Below, piece by piece: positions 33,759 to 42,207 of a stretch of DNA of 64,000 nucleotides (positions within the stretch are counted from its first letter, which is position 1; the number at the start of each line of letters is the position of its first letter). Both the position numbers and the translations under genes were made by a program. The DNA is from Anaerolineales bacterium (GTDB lineage Bacteria; Chloroflexota; Anaerolineae; Aggregatilineales; UBA2796): NCBI GenBank assembly GCA_015075625.1, contig JABTTZ010000001.1, positions 1,798,001-1,862,000 of the forward strand, written 5' to 3'. Under the pieces are notes generated by a model, which was not told where the DNA came from, made no database searches, and saw only the letters and a program-made list of their open reading frames with translations.

Positions 33759-35420
33759 TTATAGTCGCCGCCGCCGAAGGGCAAGGAACAACCCAACGAT
33801 GGTAATCACGACAATAGCCACTGGAACAAACCACGACAAGGCATTGAACGGCGCAGCCTCGCTTTGGCTTGAGGGGGGGAGAGGTGGAATATCCGCCGGT
33901 TCGGCAGTGACCGTCCGGCGCAGGCTTCCGGGCGGCAGCGGCGTGACTGTCGGCGTCAGGGTACGTGTGGGCAGCACCTGCGCGGGCGTGCGCGAGAGAA
34001 TGCGCGTTGGGGTGGCAGAGGGGACGCTAGAAGTTGGGGTGGTGCTAGGATAGAGCGTGAGTGTTGAGGTGGCTGTGGGAGTTGTCTGTAAGAAGGGCGA
34101 CCAGTTCACTGCTCGTTCCGCTGCGGCTGTGTTCACCCATGCTTGCGCCGCCTCATCAAGTGCGGCTGGCTCTGTGTTCAAAATCAGACGCAAAAAATCA
34201 TCATAGCTTCCCCCCGCTGCCAGCCACCGCACAAGATTAAGCGGAGTCCGCGCCCCATAACGATCTGCCAAATAAACTATCCCAATATAGGCTTGGGCGT
34301 TGTATTGAGCAAGCTGCACAGCGTTTTCAGGCGGTGGAGCATTCATCACCTCTGGCGAGAGCCAGCGCCCTTCCGCCAGCGCTGCACGAACGCTCTCTAG
34401 ATCGCGGGGGCGCGTCCGTGCGCCATAAAGGGCAACAACCCCCGCAGAGATTGAGTGGGGCAGCGGTACACCTGATACGTAATCGGCTAAAACGCGCTCA
34501 GCGATAATCTCCGCCACACGATCACGGGTGGCAGGAAGGCTGTTATCGGGACGGCGAATGACGGTATAACCACTTTGCCTGTAATACTGTAGGGCATCAT
34601 TGGGGGTACAGGCGAAACGCACCCCGCCAATGATCGTTGAGGCGAGAAACGCTTCTCCCGTCGCTGCATCGCGCTGGCAAAGCTGCGCCTCGGCGTCATA
34701 GAGGGCTATCTTGAGTGATGAGGGTATGCCCAAATCGGTGCTTAGGCGATAGAGTGTCCGGTTGGCTGCGATTTGAATGAATTCCAGCGAGAGTGTCGGG
34801 TTATGGCTAAAAATCTCCAATGGCGGCACGCCTATCCGCCGCCAGACGCCTCTGCCGCCTTCCGGCTGACGCTCATCTTGGATGGTCAGGCTGCGTGTCT
34901 CAACAAGGGATCGCCCATCCCGCGTTGTGATTGTCCAAGTGTAGTTGACAGTGGTAAAGACAGGTGGTGTGGTGGGATCAGCCAAATCAAGCGGCATGAT
35001 ACCCGTGATTAAGACCAGCCCTGAGGTTAGCTCTACAGGGTCTTTGTTCAGATCAAGCGGCACATCGCGGCTGTAGACATCGTTGTAAACGCGGAGGGCT
35101 ATCTTTGTTAGAGCGGGTGGCGTCGTCCTGAGAAAAATAGAAAAGCGCAGGGCATAGGGAAGAAGTGTCTCAGCGTTCAGACGATCCAAGAGAGGGGCGG
35201 GCGTTGGCGGCGTCCCCGAAAGGGTTGGTGAGGGGGTAGACGTTTCGGTGGGGACGATGGTTGGCGTAGGCGTGATCGTCGGGGTCAAGGTAGGGGCTGC
35301 CGTCCCCGTTCCTGTTGGTGTTCCCGTTGGCTCTTGGGCAAGGGAACGCCCTACCACACGAAGCACTGTAAACGTAACGACGAAGAAAACCATCCCGATC
35401 AGAAATTGCCGACGACGCAT
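33759..35420 (-). CDS. Membrane-anchored degenerate MA-type peptidase-like protein
   Basis: The 553-aa protein has an N-terminal signal or anchor (LIGMVFFVVTFTVLRVVG), a Thr/Pro linker, a body of ~380 residues, a second Thr/Pro linker and a C-terminal membrane helix (VPVAIVVITIVGLFLAL) followed by Arg-rich RRRRL. The body resembles the MA (gluzincin) peptidase-like proteins of Chloroflexi, with the helix AEIIAERVLADYV followed by LPHSISAGVVALYG and YIGIVYLADRYG. The zinc motif HExxH expected in the first of these helices is absent, so it is probably non-catalytic. Its gene follows the M23 peptidase gene by two bases, so the two are co-translated. Confidence 0.68.
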   Translation of the reverse strand: MRRRQFLIGMVFFVVTFTVLRVVGRSLAQEPTGTPTGTGTAAPTLTPTITPTPTIVPTETSTPSPTLSGTPPTPAPLLDRLNAETLLPYALRFSIFLRTTPPALTKIALRVYNDVYSRDVPLDLNKDPVELTSGLVLITGIMPLDLADPTTPPVFTTVNYTWTITTRDGRSLVETRSLTIQDERQPEGGRGVWRRIGVPPLEIFSHNPTLSLEFIQIAANRTLYRLSTDLGIPSSLKIALYDAEAQLCQRDAATGEAFLASTIIGGVRFACTPNDALQYYRQSGYTVIRRPDNSLPATRDRVAEIIAERVLADYVSGVPLPHSISAGVVALYGARTRPRDLESVRAALAEGRWLSPEVMNAPPPENAVQLAQYNAQAYIGIVYLADRYGARTPLNLVRWLAAGGSYDDFLRLILNTEPAALDEAAQAWVNTAAAERAVNWSPFLQTTPTATSTLTLYPSTTPTSSVPSATPTRILSRTPAQVLPTRTLTPTVTPLPPGSLRRTVTAEPADIPPLPPSSQSEAAPFNALSWFVPVAIVVITIVGLFLALRRRRL

Positions 35421-35422
35421 CG

Positions 35423-36250
35423 TTAGTTCAACACCGCCTCAACAAAGGTTGCCTCGCCTGCCTGAATACAGAACACAGCATCATAGCGCCCTCGGACACG
35501 AAGGCGATAACAACCCGCCGGAAGGTCGCTTAGGACAAGGTTTTCGTTATAGGCAGGATCGACCTGACTGAAGCCTTCAATATAGGTAAAGGTGGGGCGT
35601 ACACTGTCCTCTGTAGTGATTGTCACCCGTATGCCAGTGGCAAGGGTGCCATCGGCATTCACCATTCGGGCGATCAACGTCCCTGAACCTTGCAAGGGCT
35701 GTAGCCACAACATCGGGTTACGCACGGCATTGTAATCATCGGGGTTCCCCACGCGCACTTCAAGGTGAAGATGGCTGCCAAGCGCCACGCCTTTTGCGCC
35801 CACCGTCCCAATTTGCTGCCCCGCTGCCACCCGCGTGCCTCCCTCTACATCAATCGTGTTCAGGTGTCCATACAGGGTATAGACTTTGCCGCCCTCTGGC
35901 GCATCAAAATCATGCTCAATGACGATCACGTTCCCGTAAAAGTTGCCCTTTGTGCCGAAAATTCGCTCCGCGTCCCCGCCTGCATAGTAAACCGTCCCCT
36001 CCCCAACGGCGAGGACGGGTGTCCCACGCGGGTTGACAATATCGGCTCCGTGATGGGTTAGCAGCGTCCCGCCGCGATTCCATCCATAGGGGTAAAGGTA
36101 TTCGGGAATTTGTTTGGCAGAGGCGGGCAGGGGTCGGCTGAACGTGTAATGGGTGGCTACCGTCGCCCCTACAGGGTCTTCGGCTGCCGCTGGCACACTT
36201 CCGACATAGAAAATAAACAGTAGTGCAAACACAATCCAGCGTAAGCGCAT
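35423..36250 (-). CDS. Secreted M23 family metallopeptidase (LytM-type)
   Basis: M23 enzymes are zinc endopeptidases that cut peptidoglycan cross-bridges, or degenerate activators of amidases. All metal ligands are present: THHGADIVNPRGTPV has His and Asp, and GSHLHLEVRVG has the HxH pair. YTLYGHLNTI gives the conserved loop His, and VGTVGAKG-like turns surround it. A signal peptide begins at the ATG at 36250 (WIVFALLFIFYVGSVPAAA). The C-terminal ~90 residues form a carboxypeptidase-regulatory-like beta domain, perhaps for wall binding. It lies 16 bases after rimM. Confidence 0.88.
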   Translation of the reverse strand: MRLRWIVFALLFIFYVGSVPAAAEDPVGATVATHYTFSRPLPASAKQIPEYLYPYGWNRGGTLLTHHGADIVNPRGTPVLAVGEGTVYYAGGDAERIFGTKGNFYGNVIVIEHDFDAPEGGKVYTLYGHLNTIDVEGGTRVAAGQQIGTVGAKGVALGSHLHLEVRVGNPDDYNAVRNPMLWLQPLQGSGTLIARMVNADGTLATGIRVTITTEDSVRPTFTYIEGFSQVDPAYNENLVLSDLPAGCYRLRVRGRYDAVFCIQAGEATFVEAVLN

Positions 36251-36266
36251 GATGCCGTTAACCTCG

Positions 36267-36848
36267 TTAAGCTGTCTCGTCGGGATCATCAGGATCGGTG
36301 GGCAGCAGCCCGGGCAGCAAGCGCACAATCATGATTTTTTCGGTGGGGCGAATATCGCGGATAAACCCTTCCACATCGGGAATTAAGACCTCGCCGTAGC
36401 GCTCGCCACGCACGACGTAAATCCCGTGTGCGCCTGTTTCCATGTAATCGGCAAGATGTCCGATAACCTCGCCGGATTCGGTGCGCACCTCCGCCCCAAT
36501 GATTTGAAAGAGATAAACCTCATCCTCAGCTAAAGGGACTGCTTCGCTGAGGGGAAGGAAAAGGTAACACCCCCGAAAGCGTTCGGCATCATCGCGGGTG
36601 TCGATTCCGACAAGATGAAGCAGCCATTCGTTTTTTGTATCGGGGCGAGCGCGGGTGATCGTATAGGCGGTGAGCGCCGTCTGATTGTCAGGGTCACGCC
36701 CGACGAATACTGTTTCTATCTCGCGGAGGCGTTCTGGCTCCGGCGTGAGGGCAAGCACACGCAGATCGCCGCGCACACCATGCGGACGGGAGACCCGCCC
36801 AATGATGAGATAGGAAGGTGAGGGGGAATCGTTTGCTGGAGGAAGCAC
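36267..36848 (-). CDS. rimM: 16S rRNA processing protein RimM
   Basis: RimM binds ribosomal protein S19 and helps mature the 30S head domain. The N-terminal barrel reads YLIIGRVSRPHGVRGDLRVL, a standard RimM start. The PRC-barrel half contains LPLSEAVPLAEDEVYLFQIIG, GEVIGHLADYMETGAHGIYVV and VLIPDVEGFIRDI. The GTG start at 36848 lies three bases after the khpA stop. In many genomes khpA and rimM lie with rpsP, trmD and rplS; here those are missing and two surface peptidase-like genes follow instead. Confidence 0.94.
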   Translation of the reverse strand: MLPPANDSPSPSYLIIGRVSRPHGVRGDLRVLALTPEPERLREIETVFVGRDPDNQTALTAYTITRARPDTKNEWLLHLVGIDTRDDAERFRGCYLFLPLSEAVPLAEDEVYLFQIIGAEVRTESGEVIGHLADYMETGAHGIYVVRGERYGEVLIPDVEGFIRDIRPTEKIMIVRLLPGLLPTDPDDPDETA

Positions 36849-36851
36849 GGT

Positions 36852-37088
36852 TTAGGTGATATCCAAGACGTAGCGCATGCCGCTATCGGCAGTGGCAGTG
36901 CGAATGAGTGTGCGAATGGCGTTCGCCACCCGCCCCTCTTTGCCAATCACCCGCCCCATATCGTCGGGGGCAACACGCAGTTCGATCACCGTCAGGTGGC
37001 GCTTGGGAATCTCCACAACCTCCACCGCTTCGGGGTGGCTGACAAGGGTTTTGGCGATGTATTCAACGAGAGAGACAAGATCACGCAT
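36852..37088 (-). CDS. khpA: KH-domain RNA-binding protein KhpA
   Basis: A single type II KH domain of 78 aa, the usual KhpA size. The RNA-binding GxxG loop is in MGRVIGKEGRVANAIRTLI (IGKEG), preceded by IELRVAPDD. KhpA partners with KhpB in several bacteria to bind many RNAs and affect cell division and translation. I use the ATG at 37088 because it gives the family length; an upstream in-frame start at 37127 adds 13 non-conserved residues. Confidence 0.93.
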   Translation of the reverse strand: MRDLVSLVEYIAKTLVSHPEAVEVVEIPKRHLTVIELRVAPDDMGRVIGKEGRVANAIRTLIRTATADSGMRYVLDIT

Positions 37089-37250
37089 AGGACCCCAACT
37101 TTCTTCAAGTTGGAGAATGATACTCAATTCTGGTGCGTCCGGCTAGAGGGTGTTGCGGCAAATGGTGGGTTGTAAGGCTGTCCGCGATGTTTGCCCTCTC
37201 GGTAGGCTATGCCGAATATGCGGCAGCCTACCGAAGAATGGCGAAGTGTC

Positions 37251-37694
37251 CTATGCTTTCAACGTTGGTTTTGCCGGAGGCGTCTCTGCCGTCAGCTTGG
37301 CAAATGCCCCCTGCCATGAGGAGGCATCCCGTGTGAATTTGCTAATGCTGATGCTGGCGAAGCGGGGCAAAAGAGTCACCATCTGCGCGGGGAGTGCGTC
37401 CCATGCGCCGTTACGGATGAGTTCCGTCAGGCGGGCGCTGGCGCTCCCTACCCAAATCCACTCATTGCGAAACTGCTCCACCTTGTTCCAATAGTTCCGT
37501 TTTTCCCACGCCACCATGGAGGCTTCAATGCCATCCTCAATGCCCCGAAAACAATAGACAAGGGCGGCGACCATATCCTTCGCCTCGTCATCAATCTCCG
37601 TTTTTTGGCTCAGGCGCCGCAGCAGTTCGGCGGCGGTGCGCATGAGTTGGTTACGCTCTTTCCCGACACTATCGGGGTTGATCACACGACTCAT
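37251..37694 (-). CDS. Conserved hypothetical protein, helical
   Basis: A 147-aa, mostly helical protein starting MSRVINPDSVGKERNQLMR. I believe similar proteins with this start are common in Chloroflexota, but I know of no assigned function. VAWEKRNYWNKVEQFRNEW is the most distinctive segment and looks like a long amphipathic helix. There is no signal peptide or membrane segment. It lies 15 bases after the next gene upstream (37710), suggesting a two-gene operon. Confidence 0.7.
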   Translation of the reverse strand: MSRVINPDSVGKERNQLMRTAAELLRRLSQKTEIDDEAKDMVAALVYCFRGIEDGIEASMVAWEKRNYWNKVEQFRNEWIWVGSASARLTELIRNGAWDALPAQMVTLLPRFASISISKFTRDASSWQGAFAKLTAETPPAKPTLKA

Positions 37695-37709
37695 GGGTGG
37701 TGGCTCTCC

Positions 37710-38054
37710 TTAGCGCGGACGCCCCGCCGCGCTGCCCGCACGGAACGCGGGGGCGTTGGGGACATGGCTGGCAACGTCGCCCTCAATGTGAGGGGGAAGG
37801 TCTTGAATGGCTACGGCATCGTCCTCGCTGACCAAATGCCAGCCCATGTGGTAAAGGACGTTGTTAAAGGCATCGTATTTGTAAGCGCGGTTCATCCACC
37901 CATAGGATTGGTCGTTGTAGACAAGGTGGAAGATCAGGGCATCCTCACGAGGGCGAAACTCCTCCTTGACGAGCCAGATAGGGGCAAGAGCGCCCAACGC
38001 GCCGCGAAGTTTTGCATCGCGCATCTGTTGAACTTGTTCTAGGGTGTATGCCAT
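37710..38054 (-). CDS. Conserved hypothetical protein
   Basis: A 114-aa protein starting MAYTLEQVQQMRDAKLRGAL, with an aromatic-rich middle (HLVYNDQSYGWMNRAYKYD). It has no recognised domain, signal or membrane helix. The last ~30 residues (from ASHVPNAPAF) are low-complexity. It is transcribed with the 147-aa gene that follows it by 15 bases, and the two products may act together. The function is unknown. Confidence 0.68.
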   Translation of the reverse strand: MAYTLEQVQQMRDAKLRGALGALAPIWLVKEEFRPREDALIFHLVYNDQSYGWMNRAYKYDAFNNVLYHMGWHLVSEDDAVAIQDLPPHIEGDVASHVPNAPAFRAGSAAGRPR

Positions 38055-38158
38055 AAAGCGCCTCAGTAGGGGCGAAAAGCCCAGTATCGCTCAGTGTCTT
38101 TGCCAGTAGTTGCCCCATTGTACCACAGCGGGGGCGTCTGATCATCGCCTTTCGATGA

Positions 38159-39760
38159 TCATTCTGTTAAGAGCGGCAGCCAGAACCCAAAGGTGCTGCC
38201 CTCACCCTCTTTACTCACAAACCAAACCTGCCCACCATGCCGTTCGACCATCTCTTTGACGAGGCTTAAGCCAACGCCCGTGCCGGGAATATGTTCCGTT
38301 CCCGACTGAAGGGCGCGGAAGTGCGGGGTAAAGATGAACGCTTTTTTGTCTTCGGGGATGCCATACCCCGTATCGACAACGTGGAAGGCAAAGCGTCGCC
38401 CCTCGCTAAACACTTTGACCGTGATTGTGCCGCCCGGTGGGGTGTACTTGATTGCATTTTCGAGGAGGTTGTTCATCACCTCTCGAAGGCGGTCAAAATC
38501 ACCCGAAATGGGGTTTAAGTTCGCTTGAATATCGCGGACGATTGTCTGATTCATGTGATCGGCTGTTGGCGCCATATCATCGAGAACGACTTCTACAAGG
38601 TGCAGGGGATCAATCAATTCGCGCCGCAAGGGAGAACTGCTCTCTGCCCGCTGAATATCGAGCAGATTTGCCACCAGCCCTTCCATCCGGCTGATCGCCT
38701 TCTCCATGTTCTCTAAAAATGCTCCATCGGGGATAACGCCCGCCTCGGCATCTTCTTTAATCACGGTCAGATAGCCCTTCACCACGCCGATGGGGTTTTT
38801 TAGATCGTGTGTCGCCAGTTCAATCATGTGATTTTTAAGGCGGTTTAGGTCTTTTAGCGAGGAAATATCGTGGAGGGCAATGACATACCCATCCTGTTTA
38901 GGATCGGTCAGGTTCAGCGGGGCAGCGTGAATGGCGAAATCGCGCTTGCTCAGTTCGTCACGGGCTTCAAAGGTGATGCTTTCGCCGCGCCGCGCCTCGG
39001 CTGAGAGTTTGGCATAGATGTTCTCGAAAATGGGTTTGCCTAACCCGCTGATCTCGAACAGGCGGCGGTCTTGAATCAAGTCTGAGGGAGCGCCGATGAA
39101 CGCCAGCGCCTCAGGGTTGACCATCTTCAAACGCCAGTCGCCATCAATGACCAGAAGTATATCGGAGATGCTGTTAAGAACTGCCTCCAACTGCCGCTGC
39201 TGTTGGGTCACTTTGTCAAAGAGTTGGGCGTTGCGGAGGACATTTGCTGCTTGGTTTGCTGCCGCTTGCACAAGCTGCAAGTCATCCTCGGTAAAATGGG
39301 CGGGGTTGGGGTGTTCTAGGGTCACCACCCCGCGCAGCTGCCCTGCCACAAAAAACGGAACACATATAGCTGAGCGAACACGTTTTAATTCGGCTTCACG
39401 ATCTAAAATTTGCCAGCGCGGATCGTTTGCTGTGTCATCGATACGAGCAGAGACACGATTAGCAATGACCCAACTAGCAAGCCCACTCTCCAAAATCTTT
39501 CCCGACACCGCCTCCATTTTTTCCGGGTCAATAGGGCGTGCCGGGATGAACCGCTGCAAGCGTCGTCCCGTTTCATCAATCAGAAAAAAACTGCCTTGCG
39601 CTGCGTTGACTGTCTCTGTCGTCAATTCAATGATTGTTTTTAAAACCTGATCCAAATCAAGCGTCGAAAGCAGACGAGCAATCTCAACCAACATTTTCAG
39701 TTGGCGCGTTTGGTCGGTGGGGTTGGGCTGCTGCCCGGATACACCAGATACATGTGCCAT
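38159..39760 (-). CDS. Cytoplasmic sensor histidine kinase (GAF-PAS-HisKA-HATPase)
   Basis: The domains in order are: a GAF domain (residues ~25-185, with FFLIDETGRRLQRFIPA and SAICVPFFVAGQLRGVVTLE); a PAS domain (~200-310, with DILLVIDGDWRLKMVNPEAL); HisKA with the phospho-acceptor His in MIELATHDLKNPIGVVKGYL; and HATPase with N box MNNLLENAIKYTPPGG, G1 VVDTGYGIPE and G2 GTGVGLSLVKEM. There is no membrane helix, so it senses a cytoplasmic signal. Start is the ATG at 39760; a GTG at 39778 is also possible. A hairpin (GATCATCG/CGATGATC) overlaps the stop. No response regulator is adjacent. The unlinked regulator at 29380 is one possible partner. Confidence 0.92.
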   Translation of the reverse strand: MAHVSGVSGQQPNPTDQTRQLKMLVEIARLLSTLDLDQVLKTIIELTTETVNAAQGSFFLIDETGRRLQRFIPARPIDPEKMEAVSGKILESGLASWVIANRVSARIDDTANDPRWQILDREAELKRVRSAICVPFFVAGQLRGVVTLEHPNPAHFTEDDLQLVQAAANQAANVLRNAQLFDKVTQQQRQLEAVLNSISDILLVIDGDWRLKMVNPEALAFIGAPSDLIQDRRLFEISGLGKPIFENIYAKLSAEARRGESITFEARDELSKRDFAIHAAPLNLTDPKQDGYVIALHDISSLKDLNRLKNHMIELATHDLKNPIGVVKGYLTVIKEDAEAGVIPDGAFLENMEKAISRMEGLVANLLDIQRAESSSPLRRELIDPLHLVEVVLDDMAPTADHMNQTIVRDIQANLNPISGDFDRLREVMNNLLENAIKYTPPGGTITVKVFSEGRRFAFHVVDTGYGIPEDKKAFIFTPHFRALQSGTEHIPGTGVGLSLVKEMVERHGGQVWFVSKEGEGSTFGFWLPLLTE

Positions 39761-39846
39761 GATCGTCTGCTGTCTCACTTACTCATCATGATAGATTCAC
39801 CACCATCGCATGAAAGGACGCTTGCCAAACCCTCCGCACGGCGGCA

Positions 39847-41898
39847 TTAGGGAAGGGTAATCACACAGCGCCGAAGTGTATCGTCTGCTGTCGTGCCAAC
39901 CTCACAGGTCGCTACCTGAATGTCCCCCTGATAGACGGCGAAGGTTTCTATGGAGCGGTTTTCCCTCAGCCAGAACCACCCGGGATCTGAGGTCAGCCGA
40001 AACCCAGAAAGCCGTTCACACTCATCAAAGGGCAGCCCACGTGGACGATCCAAGCGCCCTACCTGAAAACACACCTTGTCGGGCAGGGCTTCGGGGGGAA
40101 ACTCGGCAAAGCGCCCCCAAACGCTTGCCTCAAACCCTCGCATACCTTGCCGGAAGACGAGTTTGGAAATATCGAGTGTTCGCCCACTGGTGTTGATCAC
40201 GTTTAATTGAAGGTAGTTGTAGATCAGGAGCAGATCGCCTTGCGCCGCCGTATTCACCGAAGGCGTTGGTCCTAAGGTGACCGTAGCGCTGGCAGTGGGG
40301 CTGGCGGTGGGTGTGGGCGTCCGGCGTGGCGTGTTTGTGGCGGGCGGCGGGCGTGTCTGGGTAATCGTTTGGGTGGCGGTGGGCGATGCGCGGTTGGTGG
40401 GTACATTCGTCACTACTGTAACCAGTGCCGTATCCACCGTTGGGGCGCTCCCTGTGACGACCTCTGTTGCCTGATTCGTCGACTCTTGTGTCGGTTTGGT
40501 AGTGGCGGCTGCCGTCCCTGTCGCTTCGCCCGTTGCTTGGGTAGAAATTTCGGTTGCCACATCGGCGGTAGCAGAGGTCGGCGGCGTTTCCACGATCACA
40601 GCGATTGTCCCCTCGCCCGTCGGGTTGGGGGTTGATTCTGCTGTTCCTTCAGGCGTGGTGGGCGTTCCCGTTCCCCCAAGTCCGGCAACTGCCGTTGGGA
40701 TAGGGCTGTCTGTGCCGCCGCGATTGAGGAAGACAAACAACCCGCCAGCCAAAAGACCGACAAGGAGCAAAGCAGCAAGGATCAACGGACGGCGGCTTCG
40801 TTTGGCACCAGCACTGGCAACCGGTAGAGTCTCGCGGCGCAGAGAGGGCGCGTCTGTTTTTGCTGCCTTCACCTCACTGGTAGGGGCGTTGGACGAATAC
40901 CCTTCCATAGGGATGGGTGGGCGTGGCGCACTAGCGCCGGAGGTGGGCGCATTGCTCGCACTTGTTGGGGACAGAATCCCCAAACGGCGCATTTGCGACT
41001 CGCTTAGTTTCAAATCATTAAAGAGAACAGAGCGCCGTGATGGGCGACTATCGGTAATGTGATGCGCCATAGCGACGGCGAGGGCGTCTGCCATCTCCAC
41101 CCCATTGGCAAAGCGGCGGGCTGCGTCTTTTTCAATCGCCTTGAGGATCACCCCTTCCACCGCCGGAGGAATATCGGGGACATAGGTACGCAGGGGCGGC
41201 GGGGCGTCGTTCAGGTGTTTGAGCGCGACACTCATTGCCGAGGGGTCGTCAAAGGGAACTTTTCCAGTAAGCATCTCGTAGGTGCAAATGCCGAGCGAGT
41301 ACAGATCACTCTGGGGGACAGCTTTTGCTGAGGAAACCGCCTGTTCTGGGGCAATATAATGCGCCGTACCAAAGGTATCCCCAAGTGTCCCTTCCCATTG
41401 TGCCAACGCCAAACCAAAATCCGTTAGGACGGGACGGTTGTCGGCATCAAGCATGATATTCGAGGGCTTGATGTCGCGGTGGATTACCCCCCGACTGTGT
41501 GCGTAATCAAGGGCTGCTCCAATACCCTGAACGATATTGAGAATATCGCGGTAAGGCATTCGTGTTCCCCTATCGCTGTTCTCGCGCAGGATTTGACGCA
41601 GATCACGCCCTTCGATAAACGCCATTGCCATGTAGTAGAGCGTCTCGTAATCGCCAAATTGGTAGACGCCAACAATGTTAGGATGGTTTAGGCGGGCAAT
41701 GGCACGCGCCTCCCGCCGGAAGCGTTCGGCATATTCGCCTTTGTCGGCAACCATCAGATCGCTGTTGATCACCTTGACCGCAGCGTGACGTTGAAGGCGC
41801 TCATCAAAGCCAACGTACACCCGCGCCATACCGCCCTTGCCGAGCAGCCGCTGAATTTGATAATCGCCTAGTTTTTTTCCGAGAAGCAGGTCGGACAT
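39847..41898 (-). CDS. Membrane Ser/Thr protein kinase with Thr/Pro stalk
   Basis: The Hanks-type kinase domain spans residues ~12-275: GKGGMARVY (20-28), AVKV with Lys42, HRDIKPSN (140-147), DFG (160-162) and APEQ (183-186). A Ser/Pro linker leads to one membrane helix (PLILAALLLVGLLAGGLFVF), then a Thr-rich stalk of ~180 residues, then a C-terminal domain of ~130 residues with four Cys (VCFQVGRL, DECERLSG, ATCEVG, LRRCVI) that may form two disulfides outside the cell. The ATG at 41898 is preferred: a -10 box at 41933-41938 would give a leader of only ~7 bases for the upstream ATG at 41919. Confidence 0.92.
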   Translation of the reverse strand: MSDLLLGKKLGDYQIQRLLGKGGMARVYVGFDERLQRHAAVKVINSDLMVADKGEYAERFRREARAIARLNHPNIVGVYQFGDYETLYYMAMAFIEGRDLRQILRENSDRGTRMPYRDILNIVQGIGAALDYAHSRGVIHRDIKPSNIMLDADNRPVLTDFGLALAQWEGTLGDTFGTAHYIAPEQAVSSAKAVPQSDLYSLGICTYEMLTGKVPFDDPSAMSVALKHLNDAPPPLRTYVPDIPPAVEGVILKAIEKDAARRFANGVEMADALAVAMAHHITDSRPSRRSVLFNDLKLSESQMRRLGILSPTSASNAPTSGASAPRPPIPMEGYSSNAPTSEVKAAKTDAPSLRRETLPVASAGAKRSRRPLILAALLLVGLLAGGLFVFLNRGGTDSPIPTAVAGLGGTGTPTTPEGTAESTPNPTGEGTIAVIVETPPTSATADVATEISTQATGEATGTAAATTKPTQESTNQATEVVTGSAPTVDTALVTVVTNVPTNRASPTATQTITQTRPPPATNTPRRTPTPTASPTASATVTLGPTPSVNTAAQGDLLLIYNYLQLNVINTSGRTLDISKLVFRQGMRGFEASVWGRFAEFPPEALPDKVCFQVGRLDRPRGLPFDECERLSGFRLTSDPGWFWLRENRSIETFAVYQGDIQVATCEVGTTADDTLRRCVITLP

Positions 41899-41932
41899 GG
41901 ATGTTTCCGCTTTGCGCATGGATCAAGGTTTG

Positions 41933-41963
41933 ATTATAGCGCGGTGGTCGGCAGTGATCACAA
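41933..41963 (-). promoter_or_regulatory. Candidate promoter of the second Ser/Thr kinase
   Basis: On the minus strand a perfect TATAAT lies 19 bases after TTGTGA. The -10 box is strong and the spacing long. The predicted start site favours the kinase ATG at 41898. Confidence 0.45.
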
Positions 41964-41998
41964 TCTGCCTCATTACAAGATGATCGCGGGTAACGGGA

Positions 41999-42075
41999 GA
42001 ACCTTTCCCCCTTCATTGTTCCCTTCAGACAGGGAAAGGAAATACCCCCTTTCTCTGCCTGTAAACAGCGCGGAG
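41999..42075. repeat. Polypyrimidine/hairpin intergenic repeat
   Basis: CTTTCCCCCTTCATTGTTCC and CAGACAGGGAAAGGAAATAC form a foldback, the same class as 1174. The rest of the gap up to phoU holds only the regulatory palindrome listed next. Confidence 0.45.
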
Positions 42076-42123
42076 AGGATGCTTTATGACCACTTTTTAA
42101 TTGAACGGTCACATAATTGAATC

Positions 42124-42151
42124 TTCTCTTAAGTTTAAGAGAATGTAAAAT
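42124..42151 (+). promoter_or_regulatory. Perfect palindrome and -10 box upstream of phoU
   Basis: TTCTCTTAA-GT-TTAAGAGAA is a 20-base palindrome with no mismatches, two bases before a TAAAAT -10 box (42146-42151). The position is right for an operator covering the -35 region. The regulator is unknown; a link to phosphate control is only suggested by the downstream gene. Confidence 0.45.
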
Positions 42152-42207
42152 ACAGGTTAAATCATTTAATGCAACCACTGCGAAAGCAGCCACGAGGAGG
42201 ACACGCC

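Noticed and set aside
38140-38160. GATCATCG/CGATGATC hairpin at the histidine kinase stop as a terminator
   Set aside because: It overlaps the stop codon and no U-tract follows on the minus strand.
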